A stretch of 64,000 bases of DNA from NCBI RefSeq assembly GCF_002575655.3, contig NC_053039.3:215655622-215719621 (forward strand), given 5' to 3'. Positions within the stretch are counted from its first letter, which is position 1. Every line of letters begins with the position of its first letter. The stretch is from Aegilops tauschii subsp. strangulata. Its lineage: Eukaryota; Streptophyta; Magnoliopsida; Poales; Poaceae. Positions 1-11,100 of the stretch are shown piece by piece. Below the pieces are notes generated by a model. It saw only the letters and a program-made list of their open reading frames with translations, ran no database searches and was not told the origin of the DNA. The position numbers and the translations under genes are program-made.

Positions 1-2080
1 ATACATAATTGTATGTGCATTGCAACAGGTTATCGGATGAGGCCAATCAACAATAGTACACTATTTGTACTAGCTTCACATGCTGCACTATCTCTACGTC
101 TACGTACGTAATACAACAATTTTTAAACTTGAGACCAGCCACCCATCCTCACAAAGAACACTTTTTAACCTAGCACATACTCCAGGAAATTTGGCCACAG
201 TGTGAGGTGGGCCATATGTTAATGTGTTCGCTGTATGTAACCAGCACCTCGAATCCTCGATACTACTACTATAAGTAGTACTAGGAGTAGTAGGGTGGCA
301 TGGGCCAGAACAAGCATTCACGTCCAGGAGTACGGCACACACCACCAGCACGACTTCCATCTGACACCATATTTCTTGGAGTCCGTGCTACAGCAATCTC
401 TTCAACCTAGTCGTTTCTCTAACTCAGCCATCGCGCGGCGGGCGAGGTGGGGGTTTGCCGATAGTCGGTTTCCTCAACTGCGGTCCCACTTGTAAGGCCA
501 AATCCAACGCACGACCCCAAACGGACCTCTGTTTTGCCCGGATTCTGTCCGTTTGGGTAGGGCAATGGGGTCGTGTCCGGGCCATTTCTCGGATGCGGTG
601 GTCGTGCGCCGAACGCGCGACCGCATCCCGGCCGCGTACATTTTTCTTTGCAAACACATATCTTTTTTTCATCATTGATTTTTTGGTACATGGAAATACA
701 TCACCAAAATTTTGACTAGAAAAGCAAGACCAAAGAAAACAAGAACCACAAGAATACATTTTAGAAGATATCCAACTTCCATAACTGCTCCTGTAAGTTG
801 GATTAGTGCCTTCTTGTTGCATTCATTGTTGATCTGCGGAGGCTCGATCTTGCGTGCTTCTTTCTTCTTTGAGTGTAAAGAAGTAGACGTGTCTAGCCTC
901 TATTCTATCAACAAGTGCACTAGTCTCATCTCTAGCCTCTATGCTAGCTAAAAGTGCTAGAACATCTACTAAATTGTGCTCTATCAATATATCATTGTAC
1001 TCTTCTTCCCAATACCACAACTTGCATCCATTCTACACAATAAAATTTTAAGTTAGCACAACTAGTCTAATCCGAGAGCACAATCGAAGATTTGGTCGAG
1101 TTCTTCCTCCTTTTGCCGACACGTGGGACATCCAGCATCCAGGTCGTGTCATGCAAGAAAATAGAGTGGTAGGTGAAGCCACGTGATGTGCATCTTGGGT
1201 TAAACTGTAAATAGAATCTTACTACTCTTGAGTAACTCCAAAAGCGGCCACCGAAGATCTTTATTGGATTTGTTTTTCATCACCAACACGTCGAGGTGAA
1301 AGATGTGCAGGTTCAGTGGGTCCTCTTGCGTTTTCACTGACATGTGGGACCGCATATGAGCAAACAGACGATGGGCTCCGCACGTCTGCTGGCTGGCTGA
1401 GAAGAGAGATAGAGGAGGGCCGAGCACGGACTCCAGGAAATTTGTTCTACGTACTCGATATAGTGGAGTAACCAGCACCTCGATATAGTGGGGTGGCATG
1501 GGCCATAACTAGCATTCATGTCTAGCAGTACGGCACACGCCACCCACACGAGTCCCATCCGACACCAATTTTCTTGGAGTTCGTGCTAGCTACAACCATC
1601 TCTTCTCCCTCCTATTTTCTCAGCCATCACGCGGTGGGCGGGGTGGGGGTTTGCCGATAGTCGGTTTGCTCAACTGCGGTCCCACTTGTAAGTGAAAATG
1701 CAACACAGCACGCATTCCCCCTTGAGCGGCGTGCCGGACAAACCGTGTGGGGGTGCGACGCGAACACGGCAGGCTTTTCCTTTTGAACTTGTAACTTGTA
1801 AAATTTGGTTCTGCTCCATGGGGCGACCGATAGATACAAATAACGATTTTCCCTAGAGTAATGAGAAGTTTGGTTCTGGCACGGTTCATGCATGGAGTAC
1901 GTAGGAAAATTATGAAGTTGATGCGAAAGGTAAGATAATTACTAGTAGTACCATATACTACTACATGGATTTGACGGAAAGATAAAGATACATACGGATC
2001 CATCAACGACATCCTCACGCCCTAGTGCACCGGCTCACCAACCGACGTGTGAGGAGCAGCGGCGTTGGCGGCAAGCTCAA
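1..2080. repeat. Intergenic DNA with a dispersed duplicated segment
   Basis: Two related segments of about 200 bp lie at about 295-492 and 1491-1692. Both begin with a GGGTGGCATGGGCCA-type motif and end with a nearly identical stretch containing GGGTTTGCCGATAGTCGGTT and CTCAACTGCGGTCCCACTTG. They are in the same orientation about 1.2 kb apart, which suggests a local duplication or two fragments of one repeat. The reading frames here are short and have no recognisable domain. I see nothing else I can support. Confidence 0.5.
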
Positions 2081-2087
2081 CGTGCTT

Positions 2088-2591
2088 CTAAACAATGTCG
2101 TCCAAGGTTGCCCTGCGGTCCAAGAAGGCCAGCGTCCTATCGTCCTCCTCTTGCATGTAGTAGTCCTTGTGGACGATTTGCGCGTAGACGTGGGTGATTA
2201 TGTCGATGGTGTCTTGTTGCGCCAGGCGCTGCGCGGCGAGCGCGACCTCGAGGTGGACATTCTCCGGCGCGACGGCGGGCAGTCGCAGGGCCACCAGTGC
2301 GTCGAAGAGGTTGTCACCATAGAGGCTGTTGAGGGTGGCAGGCATCGCAGAGCCTGGGCGCGTGGGCTAGAGGCGTACGTCAAGGTCGTCCGCGAGCTTC
2401 TTGACGACGGTGAACTTGTCGAGGAAGCCGACGAGGACCTCGTCGAACAAGGAGACGAAGCTGTCGTCCAAGCGGCCCCTCGCCCTGGCAGCCTCAAGCA
2501 CTGCCTGGAGACATTCCTCGGTGCCAGTATGCAGGCCGGCGTCGTGGACCATCTGGCACAGCCGGCTGATGCTCGCGCTCATCGCCTCCAT
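2088..2591 (-). pseudogene. Unrecognised 167-codon reading frame with one internal TAG
   Basis: On the minus strand an ATG at 2591 opens a GC-rich frame that stays in one phase to a TAG at 2088-2090. It is interrupted once, by a TAG at 2367-2369 about 74 codons in. The first part reads as an alpha-helical, Leu/Asp-rich protein (SRLCQMVHDAG near the start, LFDEVLVGFLDKF near residue 50). The second part starts near MPATLNSLYGDNLF and ends TLDDIV. I do not recognise the family. A TATA box about 100 bp upstream supports this strand. The plus-strand frame at 2025-2606 looks like its antisense shadow (Val-rich, no motifs). It may be a recently broken gene or a selenium-free readthrough candidate; I favour a pseudogene. 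Confidence 0.45.
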
Positions 2592-2691
2592 GGGTCTAGC
2601 TTCTAGTCAACTGATCTTGCGATTGGAGTGATCACTCTTTCCCTTAGGTGCGTAGGTGCGTAGGATTTCGTAGATTGGACTGGCGGGAGCC

Positions 2692-2699
2692 TTTATATG
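2692..2699 (-). promoter_or_regulatory. Probable TATA box for the 2591 reading frame
   Basis: The minus strand reads ATATAAAG here, about 100 bp before the ATG at 2591, which is normal spacing for a plant TATA box with a short 5' UTR. It was placed by motif and position only. Confidence 0.4.
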
Positions 2700-2756
2700 A
2701 GAAGTGTAGACTGCGTTGAATTTACGTGCGTGTTGGCCATCTACTCCTCGCCCCTC

Positions 2757-2840
2757 TACTGCACCTGCCTTTGGCTGTATGACAGGTTGGCCAGCCACCC
2801 GTTGGACCCATGTGTCATACACCCAAAGGTAGGTGCAGTA
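2757..2840. mobile_element. Short hairpin MITE
   Basis: This is an imperfect palindrome of about 82 bp. The left arm is ACTGCACCTGCCTTTGG followed by CTGTATGACA; the right arm is TGTCATACA followed by CCCAAAGGTAGGTGCAGT. A related copy in opposite orientation lies at 4515-4604. The element is just upstream of the minus-strand TATA box, so it may sit in a promoter. Confidence 0.5.
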
Positions 2841-3019
2841 AGTCAATGAAGTTGCGTCCCCCTCCGTGCCCGTGCATGCTTTCAATGACTTGAGACTACC
2901 AAACATCACATGCAGTGGTTAGTTCATTGCATGTAATCCTATTAAGTAGCAAAAAGACATTAAGTTACCTCGCTGATAGGAATAAAACAATACACCATGT
3001 ATTTATTTACAGAGGGAGT

Positions 3020-3399
3020 ATAGCCAGCATCCGGTTAGTATATGAAGTTGCCACATCACATAGAGCCAACCTAATATTGGAGTATGCTAGCCCTCCACCG
3101 GTGCGCCGCTTCAAATGGCGGAGGAAGTGAGAGGTCGCGTCACCTTGTGTCCAGATCTGAGATGCCACGTGTACCAGATGAATGACTCCAAGTTCGACCA
3201 CCGTGATGCTAGGTGCGAGCCAAGGAACACTGTTGGAGAGACCCCCCCCCCTCATAATTTTCCTACATTGTCGACGATGAGGTGCCTATGGTGACTTCGT
3301 AAATTTCAAGATGATAGTGCCGTGCGTGTGTGTGTTCATAGGGGTGAGTGTATGCGCGTGTATATGAGCGCTTGCGTCTGTACTGTGTAAAAAAACGTA
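3020..3399 (+). mobile_element. Retroposon 3' tail-like fragment
   Basis: The segment ends in a GT-rich stretch (GTGTGTTCATAGGGGTGAG, then TATGAGCGCTTGCG) followed by a short A run near 3389. This arrangement recurs at the 3' ends of non-LTR retroposons in wheat-type intergenic DNA, from memory. No coding domain is visible. A C homopolymer at about 3241-3251 interrupts it. Confidence 0.4.
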
Positions 3400-3484
3400 A
3401 ATGCGTGTCAAAAAGAGACTAGTCAGTATACTCAATATTGTGCACCTCGGAGAGGAAAACGATAGAACTAGTACATATTTATTT

Positions 3485-3581
3485 ACGGTGCAGATTCACT
3501 CATTTTGCTCCATATGTACTCCGTCTCGGTGTAGTCTAGTCACTTGTTGAAATCTCTAGAAGGGCAAATACTCCTTTCTGG
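3485..3581 (-). mobile_element. Truncated Stowaway-type MITE fragment
   Basis: Read on the minus strand, it matches the interior of the complete MITE at 10820-10980 (shared AGAGATTTCAACAAGTGAC and a GAGTGAATCT motif) but carries a small insertion and lacks clear termini. Confidence 0.5.
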
Positions 3582-3669
3582 TTTACAGGGCTATACTAGC
3601 AAGTAGTTGTACATACTAGTACAATATTGGCTCACATAGCAATTTTGTCTCATGCAAGAGCCTGGATAT

Positions 3670-4690
3670 ATGCGTGCTCCAATGTTCGCAACTGCAACGT
3701 TCGGTTTGCGCTTGGCTCTTCGCCTCTTCGAGAAGACGAACAATGATGTTACTACTACTGCTTCTACAGTGTCGAATCCACTGCTGCATGTCCGTCCACC
3801 GCGAGCGGGACGGATAGCTTGTTGTAGAAGTACTACTAAGCAAAGCCTGTCCTCGTTTGCGAGCAACCGCGCGCATGGGTGAGGGAGAAGGCGTGTAGTA
3901 AAATCAAGCTTCTCCTCATTGTACGAGTTGACGCGATACATCATAGCACTGGCCCCACATGCTTGCCTCTAAACTGGGCTGAAAGACCCGCAGTGTACAA
4001 TATATTTGCTGCAACCTCTAACATTTACCCACCACAAATTAAAATATATGTGGCCGTATGCATCGTTCTGATGCAGAGGCCGGGGAGTCCCCCCTTTTCG
4101 AAAAAAAAACAAATTAAAATATATATTCATGTCTTGACCAGATGAGCGTGCAAACTACAATCACCAGGGTGTCAGGTAGGGCCAGAAGACTATTTTAAAT
4201 TTTTTTTAAACTTCGAGACGGCCACATAGCATGGAGCCGACCCCAACGATTTTAAGCTTACAGGCACGGTACACGCTATCCTAGACTACTCTACACATGA
4301 AACTGCCACACGAGCGTCCGGGCTGCGCTTGGCTCTTCGCCTCTTCGGGAAGTCGAACAATGATGGAGTACTACTGCACTGGAGGAGTACTACAGTACGC
4401 TTCTGGCCATCTGACACCGATTGAACTACTGCATGTCCACCGCGTGCGGGGGGGAGAGCGTGTAGCGAAAGCTTCTCCTAGTCTTGCCAGCCACCACGCT
4501 CATGGGCGAGGGAGCGACGCTCCTGCCTTTGCGTGTATGACAGGTGGGCCCGACAGGTGTGTGGCCAACCTGTCATACAGCCAAAGGCAGGTGCAGTTAA
4601 GTCCGCGAGGGAGAGGATAATCAAACTTCTCGTTGATGTACGAGTTGACGCGACACATCAAAGCACTGCACTCGATATATTTCAATAATT
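3670..4690. repeat. Tandem segmental duplication, two copies of ~300 bp
   Basis: Segments at about 3670-3965 and 4300-4680 share GCGCTTGGCTCTTCGCCTCT, a CTACTGCATGTCC motif, AGCTTCTCCT, and GTACGAGTTGACGCGA, in the same order. They are about 630 bp apart. Only the second copy contains the MITE at 4515-4604, so the first serves as an empty-site control. The stretch at about 4050-4110 between them ends in TGATGCAGAGGCCGGGG plus an A run, another retroposon-like tail. No coding function is apparent. Confidence 0.55.
4515..4604. mobile_element. Short MITE with 9-bp target duplication
   Basis: This hairpin element of about 90 bp is flanked by a perfect GCGAGGGAG direct repeat (4506-4514 and 4605-4613). 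The matching point in the first duplicate, near 3876-3886, has a single GTGAGGGAG and no insert. A 9-bp duplication is typical of Mutator-like elements. It is related, inverted, to the hairpin at 2757-2840. Confidence 0.55.
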
Positions 4691-4835
4691 TGCATTTACC
4701 GATGCATTAATTACAACGCATGCATGCATGTCGTGACTCTCCTTTTGATACTTGCATGTGTTGATTTAATACACCTTGAAGTAGTATAAAATATGTGACG
4801 GTAAAGCTTTGTAATACCCTGGCCCAAGTCGAGAG

Positions 4836-5053
4836 ATGGTTGTGCACGAGGAGGGCGAGATCATGCAGACCGAACAGGACCCGACGATGGAGCTCTCTAA
4901 GGTCCCGATGGACCTCACCATGCTCCACTGCCCCTTGTGCCTCCGCCCCTTGAATTGTGGTTTCTCAACGAGTTGTGCTGAACTTCTTGTGAATTGTGGT
5001 GGTTTTCAGTAATGAAAATCGGAAGGGGCAAGCCCTTCTTTGATAAAAAAAAA
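4836..5053 (+). pseudogene. SINA-like E3 ligase RING fragment fused to a retroposon tail
   Basis: A 58-codon frame (ATG 4836, TAA 5010-5012) contains an acidic lead-in, MQTEQDPTMELSKV, then MDLTMLHCPLCLRPL. This resembles the N-terminal side of the RING finger in plant SINA-like ubiquitin ligases, with the first CxxC pair present. The frame then leaves the family and runs into a 3' tail with GAAAATCGGAAGGGG and an A run ending near 5053, typical of LINE 3' ends. The rest of the RING, the zinc fingers and the TRAF-like domain are missing. I infer a gene fragment picked up or overrun by a non-LTR retroposon. The family match is from memory. Confidence 0.5.
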
Positions 5054-5516
5054 TTAATCGTCCTTATATATTCATCAGTCTTGCTATAAGTCGCAGTAGA
5101 TGCTATATAGGTCCGTCGGATCTTACATCAAGATCCGTGCTTTCAGATTTTCTTTTCTCTCTCTTAAATCTCAGTCGAGTGAGACATAGCCACGCCATTA
5201 AACAGAGGCTTGGGCGCCATTATTGGAGACCTTGGGAGAGAGGTGGACGGCAGATGGAGGTCAAAGGGCTCTCCTCCCGATAAGCACGCGCAGGGGTCTG
5301 ATCGCACGCCTCTCGTACTCAAATAGCTACCCTGCACGGCGCCTCCTAGCTAATAAAAAATGGGGACGCGTGGCTGCACGTAAATGGTACTAGTAAGTAG
5401 AATGCCCACGGTTTCAATAATACTTGTGTTTCAGATTGTAACGTGACAGCACTTGTTCCAAAATGACTTTGTTGATTGTTAATGTGTGCGCCTTCGCAAA
5501 TCGGACTGCAAATTTA
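5054..5516. other. Intergenic stretch, nothing recognised
   Basis: I see no conserved reading frame or terminal repeats in this stretch. It leads into the tandem repeat block. Confidence 0.4.
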
Positions 5517-7515
5517 CCACAGCATGTTGGTGCCATGTCATGGCACCAAGCCAAGTTTCATTATTTTCATGCGTGTTTTGGATTTACAGGAATTAAAAAA
5601 CTAAGTTTCTCAATGTTTCCAACCCAGCCACGACGCCCAGAATTTTGAATTTCATTCCCATTTCTTGCATGGAACCTAGAAATTTACCCGAGGACACACA
5701 TGTGATTTTTCAACCAACTTTGGTGCACTGGAACATGTGCTTGTATTTCAAATTTGAATTATGCACACAAAGGTGACACGTTCCCTCCTAGAACCACGAG
5801 CCTTCTTGAGAGAAGCTCCGATTTGCAAGAAGCTTATACCAAAATTTGTTCCTATTCGGCCAATTTTTTTTACCACGGCATGGTACTACCATGACATGAC
5901 ACCATGCCAAGTTTCATGATTTTAAAACCAAGTTTCTCAATGTTCTCGACCGAGCCATGATGCCCAGATGTTTGAATTTTATTCTCATTTTTTGCATGGG
6001 ACCTACTCCCTCCTTCCATCTATATAGGGCCTAATGTGTTTTTCAAGACAGCCTTTGACTATTGACAAGATTAATAGCACATGAGATGTATACTATGAAA
6101 ATTATATTATTGGAAGCTCCTTTGACAAACAAATTTGAAGGTATGCTTTGTGTAAGTTGCATGTCATATATTATTGCTCTAACGTTTGGTCAAAGTTAGC
6201 CTCGAAAAACGCATTAGGACCTATATAGATGGAAAGAGGGAGTAGAAATTCACCCGAGGACACAAATGTGATTTTTCAACCAACTTTGGTGCACGGGAGC
6301 ATGTGCTTGTAGTTCAAATTTGAATTATGCACATTAAATGACCAAAAACTCAATTAATGTGTAAATAAGGCCAAACGAAGCCGGAATAATTCCAAAATTT
6401 AACAGGGCACTCATGTAGTTCTATGTTGCCTTTGTAAATAAACTCAAGGGGGGCAACGTATATCGTTTCGCACTCAAAGGTGGCATGTTCCCTCTCAGAA
6501 CCACGAGCCTTCTTGAGAGAAGCTTCGGTTTGCAAGAAGCTTATACCAAAATCTGTTCCTATTCGGCCAATTTTTTTACCACAACATGGTAGTACCATGA
6601 CATGACATCCATGCCAAGTTTCATGATTTTCAGACGTGTTTAGGATTTACAAGAATTTTAAAACCAAGTTTCTCAATGTTCTCGGCCGAGCCACGATGCC
6701 CAGGTGTTTTAATTTTATTCTCATTTCTTGCATGGGACCTAGAAATTCACCCGAGGACACAAATGTGAATTTTGAACCAACTTTGGTGCACGAGAGCATG
6801 TGCTTGTAGTTCAAATTTGACTTATGCACATTAAATGACCAGAAACTCAATTAATGTATAAAAAATGACAAACAAACCCGGAATAATTCCAAAATTTAAC
6901 AGGGCACTAATGTAGTTCTATGTTGCCTTTGTTAAGAAACTCAAGGGGGCCAGCGTATATCGTTTCACACTCAAAGGTGGCACGTTCCCTCTTAGAACCA
7001 CGAGCTTCCAAATCGGCCCAATTTTTTTACCACAACATGTTAGTGCCATGACATGACACCATGCAAGGTTTCATGATTTCCAGGCGAGTATTGGATTTAC
7101 ATGAATTTAAAATCAAAGTTTCTCGATGTTCTCGGCCGAGTCATCGCCCAGATGTTTGAATTTCATTCTCATTTCTTCCATCGGACCTAGAAATTCAACC
7201 AAGGACACACATGTGATTTTTCAACCCACTTTGGTGCACCGGAGCATGTGCATGCAATTCATATTTAGATTATGCACATTAAAAGTCCAGAAACTCAATT
7301 AATGTATAAAAAGGCCAAATGAACCCGAAATAATTCCAAAATTTAATAGGGCACTCATATAGTTCTATGTTGCCTCTGTAAATAAAATCAGGGGGAGGCA
7401 GCATATATCGTTTCGCACACAAAGGTGACACGTTCCCTCTCGGAACCACGAGGCTTGTTGAGAGAATCTCCGGTTTTGCAAGAGGCTTATACCAAAACTT
7501 GTCCCAATTCAGCCA
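5517..7515. repeat. Four diverged tandem copies of a ~450 bp unit
   Basis: Each unit runs from ACCACRRCATGKTRG through a CATGCCAAGTTTCATGATTT motif, TCTCAATGTTCTCGRCCGAG, a GGGACCTAGAAATTC motif, AACCAACTTTGGTGCAC, and ACGTTCCCTCTCAGAACCAC to GCCAATTTTTTT. Copies start near 5517, 5871, 6579 and 7030. The first lacks about 150 bp of its middle. The second is split by a 237 bp MITE. The repeats are probably derived from a large DNA transposon or other repeat; the family is not established. Short reading frames inside are unlikely to be genes. Confidence 0.7.
6006..6242. mobile_element. Stowaway MITE, complete, TA target duplication
   Basis: The 237 bp element begins CTCCCTCC and ends GGGAG, with TA at 6004-6005 and 6243-6244. 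It interrupts the motif GGGACC-TA-GAAATTC, which is uninterrupted in neighbouring repeat copies (about 5667-5680 and 6737-6750). This confirms the insertion site and the TA duplication directly. Confidence 0.9.
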
Positions 7516-8189
7516 AAAATTATACGTATGAAAACAGGGTTTAGATTATCCCAAACATCTCGCTACCTAGACCAATAATGTACTATGATTTGAATTCAAC
7601 ATAAAATGGATACAAATATTTGAATTGGAGAGCGTATGGTACATGTAGTTCATAGTGAAATATGATTACTGTTATATGTATGTTTTTGTTATTAAGATAA
7701 TATTTAAATTATTGTATAACTTGACAACAATCGTATTCAAATAAGGAAAATTGATTCAAATTTAGTCCATATGGTAGACGACAATATATATGTTCACATG
7801 GTGGAGTAAAATGTTCATATATGATGGAAGATCAGAATGTACGACTACATCAACTATAAACCGCAAGGTCACCTAACGATATATTCGAATTCAACATAAC
7901 GTGGATTCAAAAATTGAAATTCGAGATCATGGCATCCGTAATCATATAAAAAGGGACATTACTCTTTCTTTGGTGGGAATTGATTTGTTTTTTGTTGTTG
8001 TTGAGGGAAGTGCGAATCGATTTGGTACTGTGCAGGGTAATCTTGTTCTCCCGTTTTTTTTACATTTTTCTTGTAGTTTTTTCAATGGCATCTATAGCAA
8101 TATAGTAAAAGGGGACATGACTCTCTTGTGTCTTGTATGAATTGTTTTTTTACACGTTAAGTTTGTTCTGCTGAACAAGGAATCCACAC
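7516..8189. other. AT-rich intergenic stretch
   Basis: I see no gene or element ends here. It is AT-rich and precedes a sharp rise in GC content at about 8250. Confidence 0.4.
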
Positions 8190-11100
8190 CTTGTTATCCC
8201 GAAATTTTCAAGCTCGAGTATCTTTTGTCTCACCTGCTTTGAAACTCCCGCTTCTTCAACCTGCGCCGCGCCTTGTTATCCCGAAATTTGGACGCGCGCG
8301 AGAACTCCCTCCTCATCCGAAATCGCTCCCGCAGCCCAGACACGCGAAATCCCCCTTCTACCCCTCAGCCGGAAATGAAGCTCCACGTCGCGGTGTCAAA
8401 ACCGGTGGGGGTACGCTGGTAACTTACCCTACATTTCGGACAAGCGCGTCCCTAAGCTTGGCTCCCCCCTCCCCCTTCGCCCCCCATTCGTACACCGAGG
8501 CCACCAAAACCCGCGAAACCCCACGCTCCTCCGTCGGCCTCCCGACCGCCGCCCAACCGGAGACTCTTCCCCGACTACGTCGTCCACCACAACAGCTCGC
8601 CGTCCCTCATCCACCGCATCGGATGAGGATCCATTGTCGATCTCGTCGTCCCGCCGGATCAGCCGCCTCGTCCTCCACCTCCAAGGAGCTGCCCCGACGT
8701 TCGCCTCGTCTATCGCGCCACCTCAATCCCCACAGCGCCGTCTTGACCTGCCCCACCGGAACCGCAGCACCCTCACCAATTTCTCCGATGAAGCCGAGGC
8801 CAACTCGGCGCCACCAAGGAGGTTCTGCACTCACCACTGCATTTTATCTTTTATTCGATCTCACGGGGCTGTTGGTGCTCGATACCGAGCAGACATGGCG
8901 TGTCTCCATCGACGGCGCCGTCGCCGGCCACATCATCCACGGTGTCTCTCCCCCATGTCGTTGCTTCCTCGGCGGCGACTTCCATAACGGCACTAGCTGT
9001 AGCTGCTCCGGCTCTCGCTCGCGCTGTGGCTCTGTTCTTGCTGTCGGTCGCGCTCCTGCACTGCTCCTGCTTTCGTTCGTGCTGTTGATCTGCTCTTGCT
9101 CTCGCTTGCGCTGCTGCTGCTGCTGCACGACCTCCGGCAGCTACAGGAGTTGATGCTTTAGCACTCGCTCGCGGTGCTACTGCACGACTTGCTCTCTGCT
9201 AGTGTGTTCCCTGCTCGAGCGTCTGCTGATTTAGATCACTGCTTCTCTGCTACTAGTGCTCGAATGCCCTAAACATCTATTGCAATGCTCTGTTACTAGT
9301 TCAATCAGTTTCGACAGTAAAATTCAGTTTCGACTGTGAAGTTCATTTTCTTCAGTTAAGTTCAGAGTGAACAGTACTTACAGCATCTGTCGGAGCGGCC
9401 GTGGCGCGGCTGATGCGTTTTACATCTAGCACTTTTTGGTGATGTATTTTACATCATCTATTGCAGATGATATTAGGGTCCCACTTCAGATTAACGTTGT
9501 CTGTCTTGTCATGCTTCAGCCTCGTCGCCGTACACCTTAGCGGAGCTGCTCCAACGACGGAACCGTCCATCACAGCGGAGCAGTACCCTCGGCGCCGTTT
9601 CCAGAGGCCTCGGATCTTCTTCCCCGCCTCCGACAGTCACACTAGCATCATCACCATCTTCCACGTCCAAGCCAATGATGCTGAGGTCCACAAGGCTATG
9701 CCAAAGAGGTTGTACACTCGTCGCATCACTTTGTTTCTCCATTCCTCTGTTCTTCCAATTCATGTGAGCCAAACACCCAGGTTGACTAAAATCCTATGTT
9801 TCCAAATGCTCTGTTTTGCACGTGCATTCCTATCATATTCCTGTGTTTTTCCTGACCCTGCATTTATAGAATCCTCATATTCTAAGGAGCCCTTACAGAT
9901 TTACTTCATTTTCAGATAGGCGTCAAAGAAAACTCTATGTGTTATGTCCTGCTCCTGTCGTGACGTCATCCACCCCACCTGAGGTGCACCATCGACAGAA
10001 GCGTTCACTGCAGCAGAGATCCCCCCTGTAGACTTCCTTTCGCCGCCTCAGATCATCTTCCCCCTTGCCGGCAGCCACGCCAACTGCATTACCATCATCG
10101 ACTGAGCAGATGAACCTGAGGACTACACAGTTCCAGAAGAGAGGTCGCAGTCTTTCGTGTTTGCTTACGTTATACATCGGTTATTATTACCTGCTACTTT
10201 ATCGTTCAATCTTGAGTTTTGAATTGCCCATGGGTCTCATATCGAGCCAGCAACGAATAGTATCTGTCTACTATCTGGTTCATCTGGGGTCTTCTATGTG
10301 GTTCATGTTGGGTGGGCAACAAACAATAGATGATCCATTGTCTATCTTTTTAAACTGAAGCTATAATCTACCTGCTATCATTAGTTTTGGATCCATCCAC
10401 TCGTTGCTACCATCAGTCTTGATTTTTGCATGCACCCCTTAGGCCTTACAAAATCTAACTATTTTTATTATTATGCATGTCAGATATTGTACACAATCGT
10501 ACTGAACATGTAGAGAAAAAGAGAAGACCGTTGCGTGTGAATATAATGTCATGCAGACGCCGCTCCATGGTGGGCGAAGTGCCCCCCCTCCCTGCATTTC
10601 CAGATTGTATTCCACAGGAAGATAACTGTTCAGATGGAGATTCAGAAGGAGCCGACCACGCCTGTTTACCACCTGAGGTGTTTGCTCTAACCTGCATGCT
10701 GATGTTGGTCATATCATGCATATGGCGCCTTGCATTGCTTACATTATACATCTTATATGTCATCAGCTTAGTTTAGATTTGCTTTGTGTGAATGCCACCT
10801 GTTTGGTTTCTATATCATACTCCCACCATTCCTAAATATTTGTCTTTTTAGAGATTTCAACAAGTGACTACATACGGAACAAAATGAGTGAATCTACACT
10901 CTAAAATATGTCTATATACATCCGTATGTGGTAGTCCATTTGAAATCTTTAAAAAGACAAATATTTAGGAACGGAGGGAGTATATGGGAATTATGCAATG
11001 CCATCTTCTTTAGCCAGGCATCATATACGTGAATCATGCAATGCCATCCTGTTTAGCCAGTCATCGTATATGTGAATTGTATTGTGCCATATTTTTTTCC

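Noticed and set aside
2025..2606. 193-codon plus-strand frame
   Set aside because: Val/Glu-rich antisense of the minus-strand frame, with no motif, and the TATA box supports the minus strand.
8191..9153. 320-codon plus-strand frame read as one protein
   Set aside because: Low-complexity Pro/Ser/Arg/Cys composition and exon-like borders within it; I treat only parts of it as exons of the degenerate gene.
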